Positions 17,295 to 26,279 are shown, numbered from the stretch's first letter. The stretch is DNA of 64,000 nucleotides from Rothia mucilaginosa ATCC 25296 (GCF_000175615.1 NZ_ACVO01000009.1:62001-126000); one strand, 5' to 3'. Notes: generated by a model from the letters alone, not told the origin. Program-made: numbers and translations.

Positions 17295-17642
17295 CTAGTT
17301 GGTCTTCTGCGCGGGTGCTTCAACGGGCTCTTCTGCGGCTTCCTCGACGGACTCCGCAGATCCTTCGTCTGCGCTGTCAGTAGCCGGAGCCTCGTCCAAT
17401 CGCTGCACCACAGCGGGGCGGTCATCAAAGCCGCGGCGGGTGCCTCGGGCAGCCTTCGCCTCCATGGTGTACAGCTGCTCGCGATTCGTCAGCACCACCA
17501 GGGTCATGGCGTTCAGGCAGACACCCACAATGCACAGAATCCAGCCGATCAGCATGAACCGACCACCGGAAAGCACCGCGCCGGAAAGCATCAGGGCAAC
17601 AGAAACCAGGTACGCCGGGGAAAGCAAAAACTTCGTATTCAC
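17295..17642 (-). CDS. Small two-TM membrane protein with acidic tail (paralogue of next gene)
   Basis: 115 aa, GTG start. N-terminal motif LSPAYLVS, two TMs (~8-28 and 31-52), then a hydrophilic Glu/Ala-rich acidic tail. Its first 55 residues resemble those of the gene immediately upstream (LSPAYLTSLG), and the two are 11 bases apart, so they are tandem duplicates in one operon. The function is unknown. It ends close to the bidirectional terminator. Confidence 0.65.
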   Translation of the reverse strand: MNTKFLLSPAYLVSVALMLSGAVLSGGRFMLIGWILCIVGVCLNAMTLVVLTNREQLYTMEAKAARGTRRGFDDRPAVVQRLDEAPATDSADEGSAESVEEAAEEPVEAPAQKTN

Positions 17643-17653
17643 TACCGACCTAC

Positions 17654-18166
17654 CTAGCGTGCGTTGGAGCGGGGCTTGGGGGCACGACCCGAACGGGGAC
17701 GCGAGGGCAGAACGCTCATACGGCCGGGGGCATGATCAACAATCGGCTGAGATTCGGTGGGCTCTTCCTCGCGGACCTCTGCAGTTTCAGCAGGCTCGGT
17801 CGCCTCAACGGTTTCAGCAGCCTCAGCGGGAGCTACTTCCTGGTTAGCCTGCGCCGCAGCTTCGTGCTCAACTGCCTCATGCTCAGCAGCTTCACGCTCT
17901 TCACGGCGGTGCTCCGAGCGCTCGCGGATGCGGTTCTCAACGGAGGATTCGAAACCGTCCAGGTTGGTCACCAGTGCGGGGGTTGGGTCACCCTTCGCCT
18001 TACCCACGGACAGCACAAAAGCAAGGACGTTCAGACCCAACGCAAGAATCAGAAGGATCCAGCCGAGCCACAGGAGCCAGGGGTTGGAGGTTCCGATCAA
18101 GAGTGCGCCGCAAAAAATCACGCCGAGGGAGGTCAGGTACGCAGGCGAGAGAGTCTTGAAATCCAT
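17654..18166 (-). CDS. Small two-TM membrane protein with long acidic tail
   Basis: 170 aa from ATG at 18166; an upstream in-frame TTG at 18178 is possible but less likely, because the ATG aligns with its paralogue's start and has GAAAG upstream. LSPAYLTSLG motif, two TMs (~8-28 and 30-52), then ~115 residues dominated by Glu and Ala with a basic Arg/Pro C-terminus. No family recognised. Confidence 0.63.
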   Translation of the reverse strand: MDFKTLSPAYLTSLGVIFCGALLIGTSNPWLLWLGWILLILALGLNVLAFVLSVGKAKGDPTPALVTNLDGFESSVENRIRERSEHRREEREAAEHEAVEHEAAAQANQEVAPAEAAETVEATEPAETAEVREEEPTESQPIVDHAPGRMSVLPSRPRSGRAPKPRSNAR

Positions 18167-18364
18167 GTCTACTTTCAATGTGTTCGTGAGTTTGAGAGAG
18201 CTAACGTACGGTCACTACGTTTCCTGTCTCATTTTAGGTGATAGTTGAGGCTTAATCTGCTTCTGCCCTTGTCTATCGCCTGTGAGCTAAAGACCAACGG
18301 GCTTATCTCGGTGGCGTAGGCAGGAGCAGAAACGTAACGTGCATGCACGCGGTGCAGGTACCGG

Positions 18365-20107
18365 CTAGGACGTGGGGGTTACCTCATTGGTGACCAGAGG
18401 CGAGGCGGGCGCGTTCTCAACCACAGGGATTGCGCGGGTGCTCAGGGCGCCCTGGTGCTTCTTCCAGAGGTTGTAGCGTTCCATGGCAACCGCGCCGGCA
18501 GTCATGGCGGGCAGAATGAACATGCCGGAGGAGCGGATGCTTTCGGCCTGCGCCAGGATATCCAGCTTACGCACCACGCGGGTCACGTCGTGGGAGTCGT
18601 AGCGGTCCTGAGCAGAAATAACCTCGTTCTGCGCGGCAACGAGGGCGGCGTCGCGCAGGCGCACGAAGTCGTTCCTCTTGTCCTTAAGTTTCTCCATGTG
18701 CTGCTTGTATTCTTCGGGCAGCGCCTCGCTGATTTCATCGCGGCGGGTGATAGCGGAGCACATTTCCTTCACGCGGGCGTAGGTCTCGGGGTCGGTGGTT
18801 GCCTTCGCTTCAGCCTGCAGTGCCTCGAGGGCTGCGATCTGCGCGATCTTGAGCAGTTCGGGTACGGCGGTTTCTTCTTCGTGGTTAGCCCGCACGCCAA
18901 GGACCTTTACAAGCATGGGCAGGGTCAGGCCGGGTAGCACGAGGGTGAAGAAGAGCACGGAGAGCATCATGACGATGGCGTCCTGGCGGACCTGTTCGGT
19001 GCCGTTGACCACGGGGATAGACAGGGCAAGAATCAGGGTCACGAGGCCTCGCATGCCTGACCAGGTCATGACGATAACTTCGGCGAAGCTTTCGGGGGCG
19101 CCCTCGTGGATGGGGTTCTTGCGTCCTGCCAGCCAGACGATGGTGAACCAGATGAGGCGCACCAGGATGGCGACCAGTGCGACCAGTGCACCGTCAACAA
19201 AGAGGCCTGCAGTGCGGGAGGGGTCGGCGGTGGCGATGATGCTACTTGCCTGCAGGCCGATGAGGCCGAAGGCGACACCGGTCATGAGCAGCTCAATGAT
19301 CTGCCAGAAGGAGGTGGAGGAGAGGCGTTCTTCCGCTTCGAGTGCCGCCATGTATTTGGTGCTGGTGAACTGGATAGCGCCGATGACCACGGCAATAACG
19401 CCGGAGGCGTGCACGCTTTCAGCAGCGAGGTAGGCGCCGAAGGGGATCACGAGGGTCACGGCGTTGCTGGTGACCACGTCGTGGGCGCGCTGGCGAACGT
19501 AGCCGCCGAGCCAGCCGAAAATGTAACCAATAATGACCGCGAGGATTGAACCGAGCACGAAGTCTTTAGCGACCGAGAGCGGCTCGATGTGGTGGCCGCT
19601 GGTCATGGAGTGAATTGCGGCGTGGAAGAGGACGATTGCGATAGCGTCGTTGAAGCTACCTTCGGTCTGCAGAGTACCGATGAGGCGGCGGGGAATTCCG
19701 ACGGGCTCAGCAACTGCTTCCACGGCGACGGGGTCGGGCGGGGAGACGGCGGCACCGACGGCGAGGGCGACGGCGATGGTCATGCCGGGGACCCACCACA
19801 TGGCTGCGCCGGCAATTGCCAGGGCGGAGACGGTGGTGAGCAGGACCGAATAGAGCAGTACGGATTTCCAGCGGCGGCGCAGGGTTCCCCAGGAGAATTT
19901 AACGCCGATGGCCCACAGCAGTGGCGGAAGGAAGATCGGCAGGATGATGTCGCTGTCGATGGTGATGTCCGGTCGGTTGGGGATGAAGAGCGCGGCAGCG
20001 CCGAGCAGGGTCATCATGACCGGCCAGGGGAGGTTGAGTCGGTCACCGACGCTGACCATGAACACGGTCGCAATCAGGATGATGACAATAACGGAGAGGT
20101 AAAGCAT
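18365..20107 (-). CDS. CPA1-family Na+/H+ antiporter
   Basis: 580-aa cation/proton exchanger. About 12 TMs in the first ~415 residues, with the CPA1 signatures AVSPPDPVAV and EGSFNDAIAIVLF; the acidic residues in these motifs are the ion-binding and transport residues of the family. A cytoplasmic helical domain of about 160 residues follows (Glu/Lys/Arg-rich). It exchanges Na+ or K+ for H+ to control pH and salt. It is a single gene with AAAGGA upstream of the ATG. Confidence 0.87.
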   Translation of the reverse strand: MLYLSVIVIILIATVFMVSVGDRLNLPWPVMMTLLGAAALFIPNRPDITIDSDIILPIFLPPLLWAIGVKFSWGTLRRRWKSVLLYSVLLTTVSALAIAGAAMWWVPGMTIAVALAVGAAVSPPDPVAVEAVAEPVGIPRRLIGTLQTEGSFNDAIAIVLFHAAIHSMTSGHHIEPLSVAKDFVLGSILAVIIGYIFGWLGGYVRQRAHDVVTSNAVTLVIPFGAYLAAESVHASGVIAVVIGAIQFTSTKYMAALEAEERLSSTSFWQIIELLMTGVAFGLIGLQASSIIATADPSRTAGLFVDGALVALVAILVRLIWFTIVWLAGRKNPIHEGAPESFAEVIVMTWSGMRGLVTLILALSIPVVNGTEQVRQDAIVMMLSVLFFTLVLPGLTLPMLVKVLGVRANHEEETAVPELLKIAQIAALEALQAEAKATTDPETYARVKEMCSAITRRDEISEALPEEYKQHMEKLKDKRNDFVRLRDAALVAAQNEVISAQDRYDSHDVTRVVRKLDILAQAESIRSSGMFILPAMTAGAVAMERYNLWKKHQGALSTRAIPVVENAPASPLVTNEVTPTS

Positions 20108-20255
20108 TGGTCCGGTGTTGTTCCTTTCGCGCGGCTAGGGTTAGTCGGCTACGTCTTTCTACTCTACCGGAGGGGCTCATTCCGCTTTTCGGATATGGGG
20201 GTTCTGCAGCGTTTATTGTGGTGGTGTTTACCTCTAAGCCTAATACTCTTTATGG

Positions 20256-20320
20256 AATATAGAGTTTTCCCCTGAATATCCTTGCTTTTCAGCAGGTTAT
20301 TCAGGGGAAAATTCTATATT
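20256..20320 (-). terminator. Long stem-loop after the Cys-rich gene
   Basis: 22-base arms (20256-20277 and 20299-20320) with one mismatch, AT-rich ends and a CCCCTGAAT core. It lies 36 bases downstream of the Cys-rich protein's stop. Confidence 0.75.
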
Positions 20321-20356
20321 TGGAATATATCGATTAGGGTAGTTGCTGTTAGCGGG

Positions 20357-21307
20357 CTACTTAGAACCGCATCCACCAGCACCACAGCCGCAACCACCAG
20401 CGGGGGCTTCCTCGACAACCGGTTCAGGCTCGTCGTGACCACCGCAGCAACCACCCTTTTCTTCCTTCGGTTCGTCGTGGCCGCCGCAGCAACCGCCCCC
20501 ACCGTGGGAGTGACCGTGAGGCTCAGCGGGAGCTTCAGCGGAAGAACCGCATCCGCCCGAACCGCAACCGCAACCACCGGCGGAAGGTGCCGGCTCCTCG
20601 TGGCTACCGCAGCCACCCGAACCGCATCCACAGCCGCCACCGTCGACCGAACCGCAGGCGGAGCCGCGTGCATCACGGTGACCCATGAGGTCCACGCCCA
20701 GGTCGGAGAGGTAGCGCAGGTAGCCTGCGAGGGCGTCGCGTCCACCGGTGCCGGAGATGACGATGCCGCCGTGACGCAGTGCCTTGAGCACCTCGTTGAC
20801 CATGGGCCACTGCTCAATGTCGTCGGTGATGGTGATAGCGCTGACCACGTGCATTGCGAGGGAGGTCAGCGAGCGCAGGGACTGTTCGTAGCCTTCGGGC
20901 AGGTGAATGACCTTGGAGGGTGCCGCCAGGCGCAGGATGGACAGTACGCGCATGAGCATCATGGGTACTGCGTTTTCGGGCAGTAGTACGGTCACGCCGA
21001 TGGCGGAGGATTCAGCAATACGTTCGATGGTTGCCGCGAGTTCTTCGGAGTCGATATCGCGGGAGATATCCAGTACTTCGTAGGAGTCCACGGCGATGGA
21101 GCGGGTGCCCAGTGCGTCGGCGAGTGCTTCATCTTCGGTGTGGATCGCAATCATGTTGCGGAATTCGTTGCGGCGCACGACGGAGGCTGCCTCGATGAGG
21201 GCGAAGTCCTGGCCTTCACCATCCACGAGGAGGGTGTGGATTTCTTCGCGGTTGAGGCCTTCGCCTGCAGTGGCGCGCTCGATTAGTTCAGAAAATGCAT
21301 TGCTCAT
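20357..21307 (-). CDS. BATS-like protein with a Cys/Gly/His-rich tail
   Basis: 316 aa in two parts. Residues 1-~208 contain no Cys. They begin LNREEIHTLL, recalling the N-terminus of biotin-synthase-type radical SAM proteins. A later stretch (LSILRLAAPSKVIHLPEGYE) recalls the BATS domain, but the CxxxCxxC cluster motif is absent. The last ~108 residues hold 14 Cys in near-repeats: GGCGCGSGGCGS twice, GGCCGGHDEP twice, and GGCGCGAGGCGS at the end, with HGHSHGGG between. Such a tail should bind metal or an Fe-S cluster. A TetR gene lies divergently upstream. The relation to BioB is inference from patterns; the exact family is unrecognised. Confidence 0.6.
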   Translation of the reverse strand: MSNAFSELIERATAGEGLNREEIHTLLVDGEGQDFALIEAASVVRRNEFRNMIAIHTEDEALADALGTRSIAVDSYEVLDISRDIDSEELAATIERIAESSAIGVTVLLPENAVPMMLMRVLSILRLAAPSKVIHLPEGYEQSLRSLTSLAMHVVSAITITDDIEQWPMVNEVLKALRHGGIVISGTGGRDALAGYLRYLSDLGVDLMGHRDARGSACGSVDGGGCGCGSGGCGSHEEPAPSAGGCGCGSGGCGSSAEAPAEPHGHSHGGGGCCGGHDEPKEEKGGCCGGHDEPEPVVEEAPAGGCGCGAGGCGSK

Positions 21308-21597
21308 ACCGAATATTAAACACCTGATTTTGGGGCGTGCGCCCGCGAGGTTTACCTGTCTTGGCGGTTTTGGGCGGTTTAAGACGTGATTTTATGCCGA
21401 GAGCGTGGGCGGCTACCTATTCTGTGTGTGCTGGAGTGGTTTTGGTGGAAAAGTGCTCGTGAAACGCGAACCGTTCGCTCCGGGTGAGTGAGAATCAACA
21501 TTGCTTTTTGGGTTTGTGCCGCGTATTTGTGGGGTTTTTGTTTGCCGTGGGGTGCATCTTGCTCACGTTACAGATTTGAACACCCTAAAATGAAAGG

Positions 21598-22200
21598 GTG
21601 GTACTTTCCCGTGAAAAGATTCTAGATACCGCCTACGAGGTCTTGGCGACCTACGGTTTGGCGGACCTTTCCATGCGCCGACTCGCTCAGGAGCTTCACG
21701 TGGCTCCCGGCGCCCTGTACTACCACGTGAAGAATAAGCAGCAGCTTCTGATTCTGTTGGCGGATTACATTCTGGCTCGTGCCCCGAAGTCGATGTCTGA
21801 GGAGGCTGAGGCGAATCCGGAGGCTATTCGCGCTTCGATGATTCGCCGCGGCGATACGCTGTTCTCCCTGCTGTACCCGATTCGTGAGTGCCCTGAGGTG
21901 GTGCGTTTGAGTTTGACTCTGCACCCGCGTGAGTTGAAGCCTGTGGTGGCTATGGCTCATGAGTTCCAGGCTCTTGGTTTGGGTCATGCGGAGGCGTTGC
22001 GTCGTGCCCGTTTGTTGACCCATATTGCGTTGAGCCTGGTGGAGGAGTATCAGACTCTGCCGCTGATTTCGCCTCAGGAGGCTGTGGCGAGTGGCGATGT
22101 TCCTCTGATTGAGAATGCGTTTAACCGTTACCGCCAGGATCTGCTTTCTGCGATTGATTCGATGATGGTGGTGCAGGAGCCTTATACGCAGGATGCGTAA
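21598..22200 (+). CDS. TetR-family transcriptional regulator
   Basis: 200 aa. The helix-turn-helix at about residues 20-50 reads LSMRRLAQELHVAPGALYYHV, similar to actinobacterial TetR proteins of the BioQ-like class. GTG at 21598 is the only plausible start; AAAGG abuts it with no spacing, so the mRNA may be leaderless. The divergent partner is the Cys-rich BATS-like gene, with a 290-base shared spacer. If the BATS resemblance holds, a biotin- or metal-related regulon is conceivable, but this is speculative. Confidence 0.8.
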   Translation: MVLSREKILDTAYEVLATYGLADLSMRRLAQELHVAPGALYYHVKNKQQLLILLADYILARAPKSMSEEAEANPEAIRASMIRRGDTLFSLLYPIRECPEVVRLSLTLHPRELKPVVAMAHEFQALGLGHAEALRRARLLTHIALSLVEEYQTLPLISPQEAVASGDVPLIENAFNRYRQDLLSAIDSMMVVQEPYTQDA

Positions 22201-22239
22201 GTCGCCTGTTCCTCTTTTGGTTTATTAGTTGTGTATGGT

Positions 22240-22276
22240 GCCCCGTGCCCCCCCCTTGTGGGGGTGCGGGGCTTTT
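22240..22276 (+). terminator. Terminator after the TetR gene
   Basis: 13-base GC-rich arms (22240-22252 and 22260-22272, two G-U pairs) followed by TTTT. Confidence 0.85.
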
Positions 22277-22466
22277 GCGTGCGTTGGTGCTGGCTGCTCT
22301 GCCGCGCTCTGATACCGGCGCGGTTTGGCGGCTGAGTCGATGTTCGCCGGTTGTCTGCTTTAGTCTAGAGGTGACACGTGCTTGCGCTGTTGCCCGTTGG
22401 GTATCTGGTGCGAGTGGGGTGTTGTTTATGTCTTAGTGCCCCGTTGGGCTTTATCAGAGGTGTTCC

Positions 22467-23864
22467 ATGTCGATGACCGCTACCGCCCAGTGGGCGGCTC
22501 TTCCGGACCATAGCGCGGAGATTGCGCGTGTGCGTGAGGAGTTTATTACTGCGTATGGTTATGAGCCGGATGGTGTGTGGTCTGCGCCTGGGCGCCTGAA
22601 TCTTTTGGGCGAGTACATTGATTTTTTGGGTGGCTCGTGCCTGCCGATGCCGTTGCCGTACCGTACCTATGTGGCGGGTGCGTTGCGTCGTGATGGTGTG
22701 TTGCGCGCGGCTTCTTTGCAGATGCCCGGCGATGAGCGCACGGTTGTGATTCGCGATATTCAGCCGGGTCATTTGAAGGGCTGGTTCACCTATGTGGCGG
22801 GTGTTGCGTGGGCGATGAATCAGGAGGGTGGCAGGGATATTATGCTGCCCGATGAGTTTGGTGCTGATCTGCTGATTAATTCTCGTGTTCCGGTGGGTGG
22901 CGGTTTGTCGTCTTCGGCGGCTTTGGAGTGTTCGACGGCGTTGGCGTTGTTGGAGCTCTCGTGTCCGGTGCGTGAGGAGTGCCCGGAGGCGGATGCTACC
23001 CCGGCTGATAGTGATGCGTTGCGTGCGCGTCTGGCTCAGGTGTGTATTACGGCTGAGAATAAGATGGCTGGCGCGCATACGGGTGGCCTGGATCAGACGG
23101 CGTCGTTGCGTTCGTATCCGGAGCAGGCTCTGGTGGTTGATTTCCGTGATTTTTCGATTGAGCCGGTTGCGGTGGATATTGCTCAGCATGGCTTGAGTTT
23201 TTTGGTGATTGATACGAACACTCCGCATGAGCTGACGGATGGCGGTTTTGCGGCTCGTCGTGCGGCGTCTGAGGCGTGCGCTGACGCTTTGGGTCTGCGT
23301 TTTTTGCGTGATGCCCTACCGGAGGATTTGTCATGTGCGGGTATGGATGCGCGTGCTGCGAAGGCGTGGCGTGCTGACTTGGTAGATTCTTCGGTGAATC
23401 GTGCCTTGGATGCTCTGGAGGACGCGGGTCGCCCGTGTTCGTTCCCGCGTGGTTGGGTGCGTCATGCGTTCCACGATATGACTCTGGTGGGTCGTGCGAG
23501 CTATTTGCTGCAGCATGCTGATGAGCTTGGTTTCGCGGCGTTTGAGGAGGCGGGCCGTATTTTCACGGAGTCGTTTGTGTCGATGCGTGATGAGTTGCGT
23601 GTTTCTCGCCCTGAGATTGATGATGCGGTGCAGGTGTGCCTGGATCGGGGTGCACTGGGTGCCCGTATTGTGGGTGGAGGTTTTGGTGGCGCGGTGATGG
23701 CGCTGATTCCGACCTCTCAGCTGGAGGCTGCCGCGGATGCGGTGGCGACTGCGTATGCTGTGCGCGGCTATGCGGCGCCTCGTTTTTTGCCGATGGTTGC
23801 TGGTTTTGCGGCGTCTCATGATTGGGCAGCGGGCGCTACTCCTACGGATATTCCGGTGTTGTAG
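22467..23864 (+). CDS. galK: Galactokinase
   Basis: Phosphorylates galactose to galactose-1-phosphate, first step of the Leloir pathway. GHMP-kinase motifs: GRLNLLGEYIDF (~44-55; the galactokinase signature usually reads GRVNLIGEHTDY), ATP loop PVGGGLSSSAA (~144-154) and GGGFGGAV (~404-411). The product is 465 aa, longer than the usual 380-430; Tyr-Ile replaces His-Thr in the signature. ATG at 22467 or 22473 (MSM), with AGAGGTG upstream. No galT or galE is adjacent, so the pathway is not an operon here. Confidence 0.85.
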   Translation: MSMTATAQWAALPDHSAEIARVREEFITAYGYEPDGVWSAPGRLNLLGEYIDFLGGSCLPMPLPYRTYVAGALRRDGVLRAASLQMPGDERTVVIRDIQPGHLKGWFTYVAGVAWAMNQEGGRDIMLPDEFGADLLINSRVPVGGGLSSSAALECSTALALLELSCPVREECPEADATPADSDALRARLAQVCITAENKMAGAHTGGLDQTASLRSYPEQALVVDFRDFSIEPVAVDIAQHGLSFLVIDTNTPHELTDGGFAARRAASEACADALGLRFLRDALPEDLSCAGMDARAAKAWRADLVDSSVNRALDALEDAGRPCSFPRGWVRHAFHDMTLVGRASYLLQHADELGFAAFEEAGRIFTESFVSMRDELRVSRPEIDDAVQVCLDRGALGARIVGGGFGGAVMALIPTSQLEAAADAVATAYAVRGYAAPRFLPMVAGFAASHDWAAGATPTDIPVL

Positions 23865-24297
23865 GGTTGGGCGCTGAGGTCTGTCATAAATCGGCGGGGT
23901 GTCATAGGGGCGTTTTTGGGGTTTTGAACGATATTCGTAGCTGGAAGTTTCCTGCGAGTTTCTGCAAATTTCCTCCGCTCATCACCTGTAATAACGCGCT
24001 GATAAGCCATAATTTTTTGGTCGTTGGTCAAAAGTGGCGCCACGTTTTCTGAGGGTGGTTTTTCTTGCCTTCGCGGGTATGTACACTTATCGACGGACGC
24101 AATCCGTGAGCTGTAAAGTTTCGATGCGCATAGTCCGGCATATGGATAGCATCTACACTGGGTTTGACCGTCACATACAAGCCCAGCTTGCAGGTTTCGT
24201 CCGCCAAAGCATCACACTCCGATTTCGCCCGTACGGGCGAATCACCCCTCACCAAGAGTGAGGCTTTAGAGCGCGAAAGCGCAGAAAGGAGGCCCCC
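23865..24297 (+). promoter_or_regulatory. Spacer/leader before a 54-aa gene
   Basis: 433 bases without a convincing gene. It holds an 18-base palindrome TTCGCCCGTACGGGCGAA (24224-24241), a CCTCACCAAGAGTGAGG stem (24247-24263) and GCGCGAAAGCGC just before the ribosome site, so the transcript leader is strongly structured. Confidence 0.45.
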
Positions 24298-24462
24298 GTG
24301 GGCTTCGATATCAAGGGTACCGTTGAGCAGGGCCTCGACAAGGCTCAGGAAGTCATCAACGAGAAGGCTGGCAAGGAGATCGTCACCGACGAGCATGTTG
24401 CCAAGGTTGAAGAGGTCGTGACCGAGAACGTCTCCAAGCTGACCGAGAAGTTCGGCAAGTAA
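24298..24462 (+). CDS. 54-aa helical protein, possibly MT0933-like antitoxin family
   Basis: GTG start with an excellent AGAAAGGAGG site (24283-24292). The product is 54 aa, rich in Lys, Glu and Val, with no Cys or Trp; it starts MGFDIKGTVEQGLDKAQEV and ends TEKFGK. Size, the MGF start and the amphipathic Lys/Glu pattern resemble Rv0909/MT0933-type small antitoxin-like proteins. No toxin gene is beside it. Codon use (GAG, AAG, GTC, ACC) is strongly biased like highly expressed genes, supporting it as real. Confidence 0.65.
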   Translation: MGFDIKGTVEQGLDKAQEVINEKAGKEIVTDEHVAKVEEVVTENVSKLTEKFGK

Positions 24463-25003
24463 GGCGATAGCCTCCTTTGGATTGGCGCTCTGCTTCGCTT
24501 CCTCATGGGGTAGGGCGCCATTTCCCTGGGTTTGCATTACAGGTTTTCACTCAACATCTCTCTCAAACAATGGGGCGTTCTGCCCCGCCTGGGTTCTTTC
24601 ATTCACCGACTCACTCGGCATATTGCTCAGCTTCGGTTACCGCCTGGTAGCCTGTTTTCACTCTTCTTTTACTCTTACTCAGCACAAGTGCTCGCGCTTT
24701 CTCGCGAACTGTATACGCCCCGCATCATTGGTCCGGCAACCTTGGTGTGGGGCGTATGCCGTTAATGCACGGGATGAAGGCTTCTGGAGCGCAGGGTGAA
24801 GGGTTCTGGGAGGCAGGGCGAAGGCTTCTGCGGGAGTGCTACACGGGCTGTGGGAGTGCGGCGCGAGCGTTCGCCCTATGAGGACCTCTCCCCTGCCCCT
24901 GTAACCTCAGGCTATGCTTGATATGTCAACTTATTGAGCTGCGCCCTCAGGTAGGTTTCAGTGCCTCCTGAATACCGCGGAGCACCCCGTCTATGGAGGA
25001 ACT
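24463..25003 (+). other. 541-base gap with stem-loops and short tandem repeats
   Basis: No credible gene. A TGGCGC...GCGCCA stem-loop (about 24483-24522) probably ends the 54-aa gene's transcript. An imperfect long stem (ATACGCCCCGC / GGGGCGTAT, about 24713-24758) follows, and then short tandem repeats. Confidence 0.5.
24776..24841 (+). repeat. Three imperfect 22-base tandem repeats
   Basis: Units start at 24776, 24798 and 24820, each beginning GAAGG[C/G]TTCTG and continuing with G-rich sequence. The third unit diverges at its 3' end. Confidence 0.55.
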
Positions 25004-25324
25004 ATGTTTGAACGTCAGCAGTCCGATCAGCAGAAGGCACGCGAGGTCATGAAGGATGGCGGCGTCGTCATTTATTGGCGCCCCGGCTGCCCCTACTGCG
25101 AGGCTCTGGATTCTAAGCTGGGCGAGCTGGGCGACCACGCTACCTGGGTCAACATTTGGGAGGATCCGCAGGCTGAGGCGCACGTGAAGTCCCTCAACGA
25201 CGGCAACGCGACCGTCCCCACCGTGGATACCGGCGACACCCACTTTGTGGTCGCTGACCTGGTGAGCCGCAACAAGGTGAAGAAGCTGATTGAGAACACC
25301 CTCAACGCTGGCGGCGAGGCTTAA
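25004..25324 (+). CDS. Glutaredoxin/mycoredoxin-like protein
   Basis: 106 aa thioredoxin-fold protein with redox motif RPGCPYCEAL (CPYC at about residues 29-32) and the cis-Pro in TVPTVDTG. Actinobacteria lack glutathione and use mycothiol, so a CPYC protein of this size may be a mycoredoxin-type reductase. A GGAGGAACT ribosome site precedes the ATG. Its stop is one base from the next gene's start, so the two are co-translated. Confidence 0.78.
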   Translation: MFERQQSDQQKAREVMKDGGVVIYWRPGCPYCEALDSKLGELGDHATWVNIWEDPQAEAHVKSLNDGNATVPTVDTGDTHFVVADLVSRNKVKKLIENTLNAGGEA

Positions 25325-25325
25325 G

Positions 25326-26144
25326 ATGGCTCGCCCGGCGCTGAACCGCGATACGACGGTCTGCATTTCCTTGTCTGGTCGCCCGTCGAATCACGGTATT
25401 AAGTTCCACAATTACCTGTACGAGAAGCACGGTCTGGATTACCTGTACAAGGCGATGACCACTACCGATATTGAGGGTGCTATCGCCGGCGTGCGTGCTC
25501 TGGGTATTCGTGGCTGCTCGGTGTCTATGCCGTTTAAGCAGGCTGTTATCCCGCTGATGGACGATATGGACCACTCGGCTGCGGTTATTGGTGCGGTGAA
25601 CACGATTGTGAACACTGACGGCTTCTTGAAGGCGTACAACACGGATGTGATTGCGGTGGCTTCCCTGCTGCGTTCGCATAATGTGGATCCGTCTCTGCCG
25701 TTCCTGCTGCGCGGTTCGGGCGGTATGGCTGCGGCTGTGGCTGGTGCGTTCTTTGATGCGGGCTTCTCCCAGGGCATGATTATTGCCCGTAACGAGGAGA
25801 CCGGCCGCGCGCTGGCTGAGCGTTACGAGTACGCCTGGGCGCCGGAGGTGGGCAACCTGCGAGCGCCGATTCTGGTGAACGTGACCCCGATTGGCATGGC
25901 TGGCGGTGAGGAGAGCGAGGAGCTGTCCTACCCTCAGGAGGCTATTGCTGAGGCGCAGGTGGTCTTTGACGTGGTGGCGATGCCCGTTGAGACTCCGCTG
26001 GTTCGTGCGGCTCGCGCGGCGGGTAAGGAAGTTATTCACGGCGGTGAGGTGATTGCTCTGCAGGCTGCTGAGCAGTTCCGCCTGTACACCGGCGTGGAGC
26101 TCACCCCCGAGGAGGTTGAGGAGGCGGAGGCTCAGGCGAACTAG
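25326..26144 (+). CDS. Shikimate 5-dehydrogenase-like protein
   Basis: 272 aa from ATG at 25326, one base after the upstream stop. The AroE fold is recognisable: SGRPSNHGIKFHNYLY (degenerate SxS substrate motif), catalytic Lys in VSMPFKQAV (~75), IGAVNTIVN, and Asp in AYNTD. The NADP loop region GSGGMAAAV matches GxGGxxxA. Loss of the canonical HSxSP and GYNTDxxG details places it in the divergent AroE-like group, so its substrate may not be shikimate. A strong terminator follows. Confidence 0.75.
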   Translation: MARPALNRDTTVCISLSGRPSNHGIKFHNYLYEKHGLDYLYKAMTTTDIEGAIAGVRALGIRGCSVSMPFKQAVIPLMDDMDHSAAVIGAVNTIVNTDGFLKAYNTDVIAVASLLRSHNVDPSLPFLLRGSGGMAAAVAGAFFDAGFSQGMIIARNEETGRALAERYEYAWAPEVGNLRAPILVNVTPIGMAGGEESEELSYPQEAIAEAQVVFDVVAMPVETPLVRAARAAGKEVIHGGEVIALQAAEQFRLYTGVELTPEEVEEAEAQAN

Positions 26145-26190
26145 GTTCGCACCCGCTGCTTCTTCGCCCCGTGAGGGGTTCGATACGTGA

Positions 26191-26225
26191 AAGTGCCCGG
26201 AAGGTTAATCCTTCCGGGCACTTTT
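26191..26225 (+). terminator. Terminator after the AroE-like gene
   Basis: Arms AAGTGCCCGGAAGG (26191-26204) and its exact complement (26210-26223), five-base loop, then TT. Confidence 0.88.
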
Positions 26226-26250
26226 GTTGGTGCGTAGCACCGGAATTTTT

Positions 26251-26260
26251 TGTAATTACA
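26251..26260. repeat. TGTAATTACA palindrome, copy 1
   Basis: 10-base palindrome. The other three copies in the window lie in the oriC spacers. A one-mismatch copy is at 26394-26403, inside a larger TCGTG...CACGA palindrome. Confidence 0.6.
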
Positions 26261-26279
26261 CACACCCTGGTATTTAAGG

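Noticed and set aside
21540..21600. BioQ-type operator upstream of the TetR gene (GTTAC and TGAAC half-sites)
   Set aside because: Half-sites are present but in an order and spacing that do not match the reported BioQ consensus.
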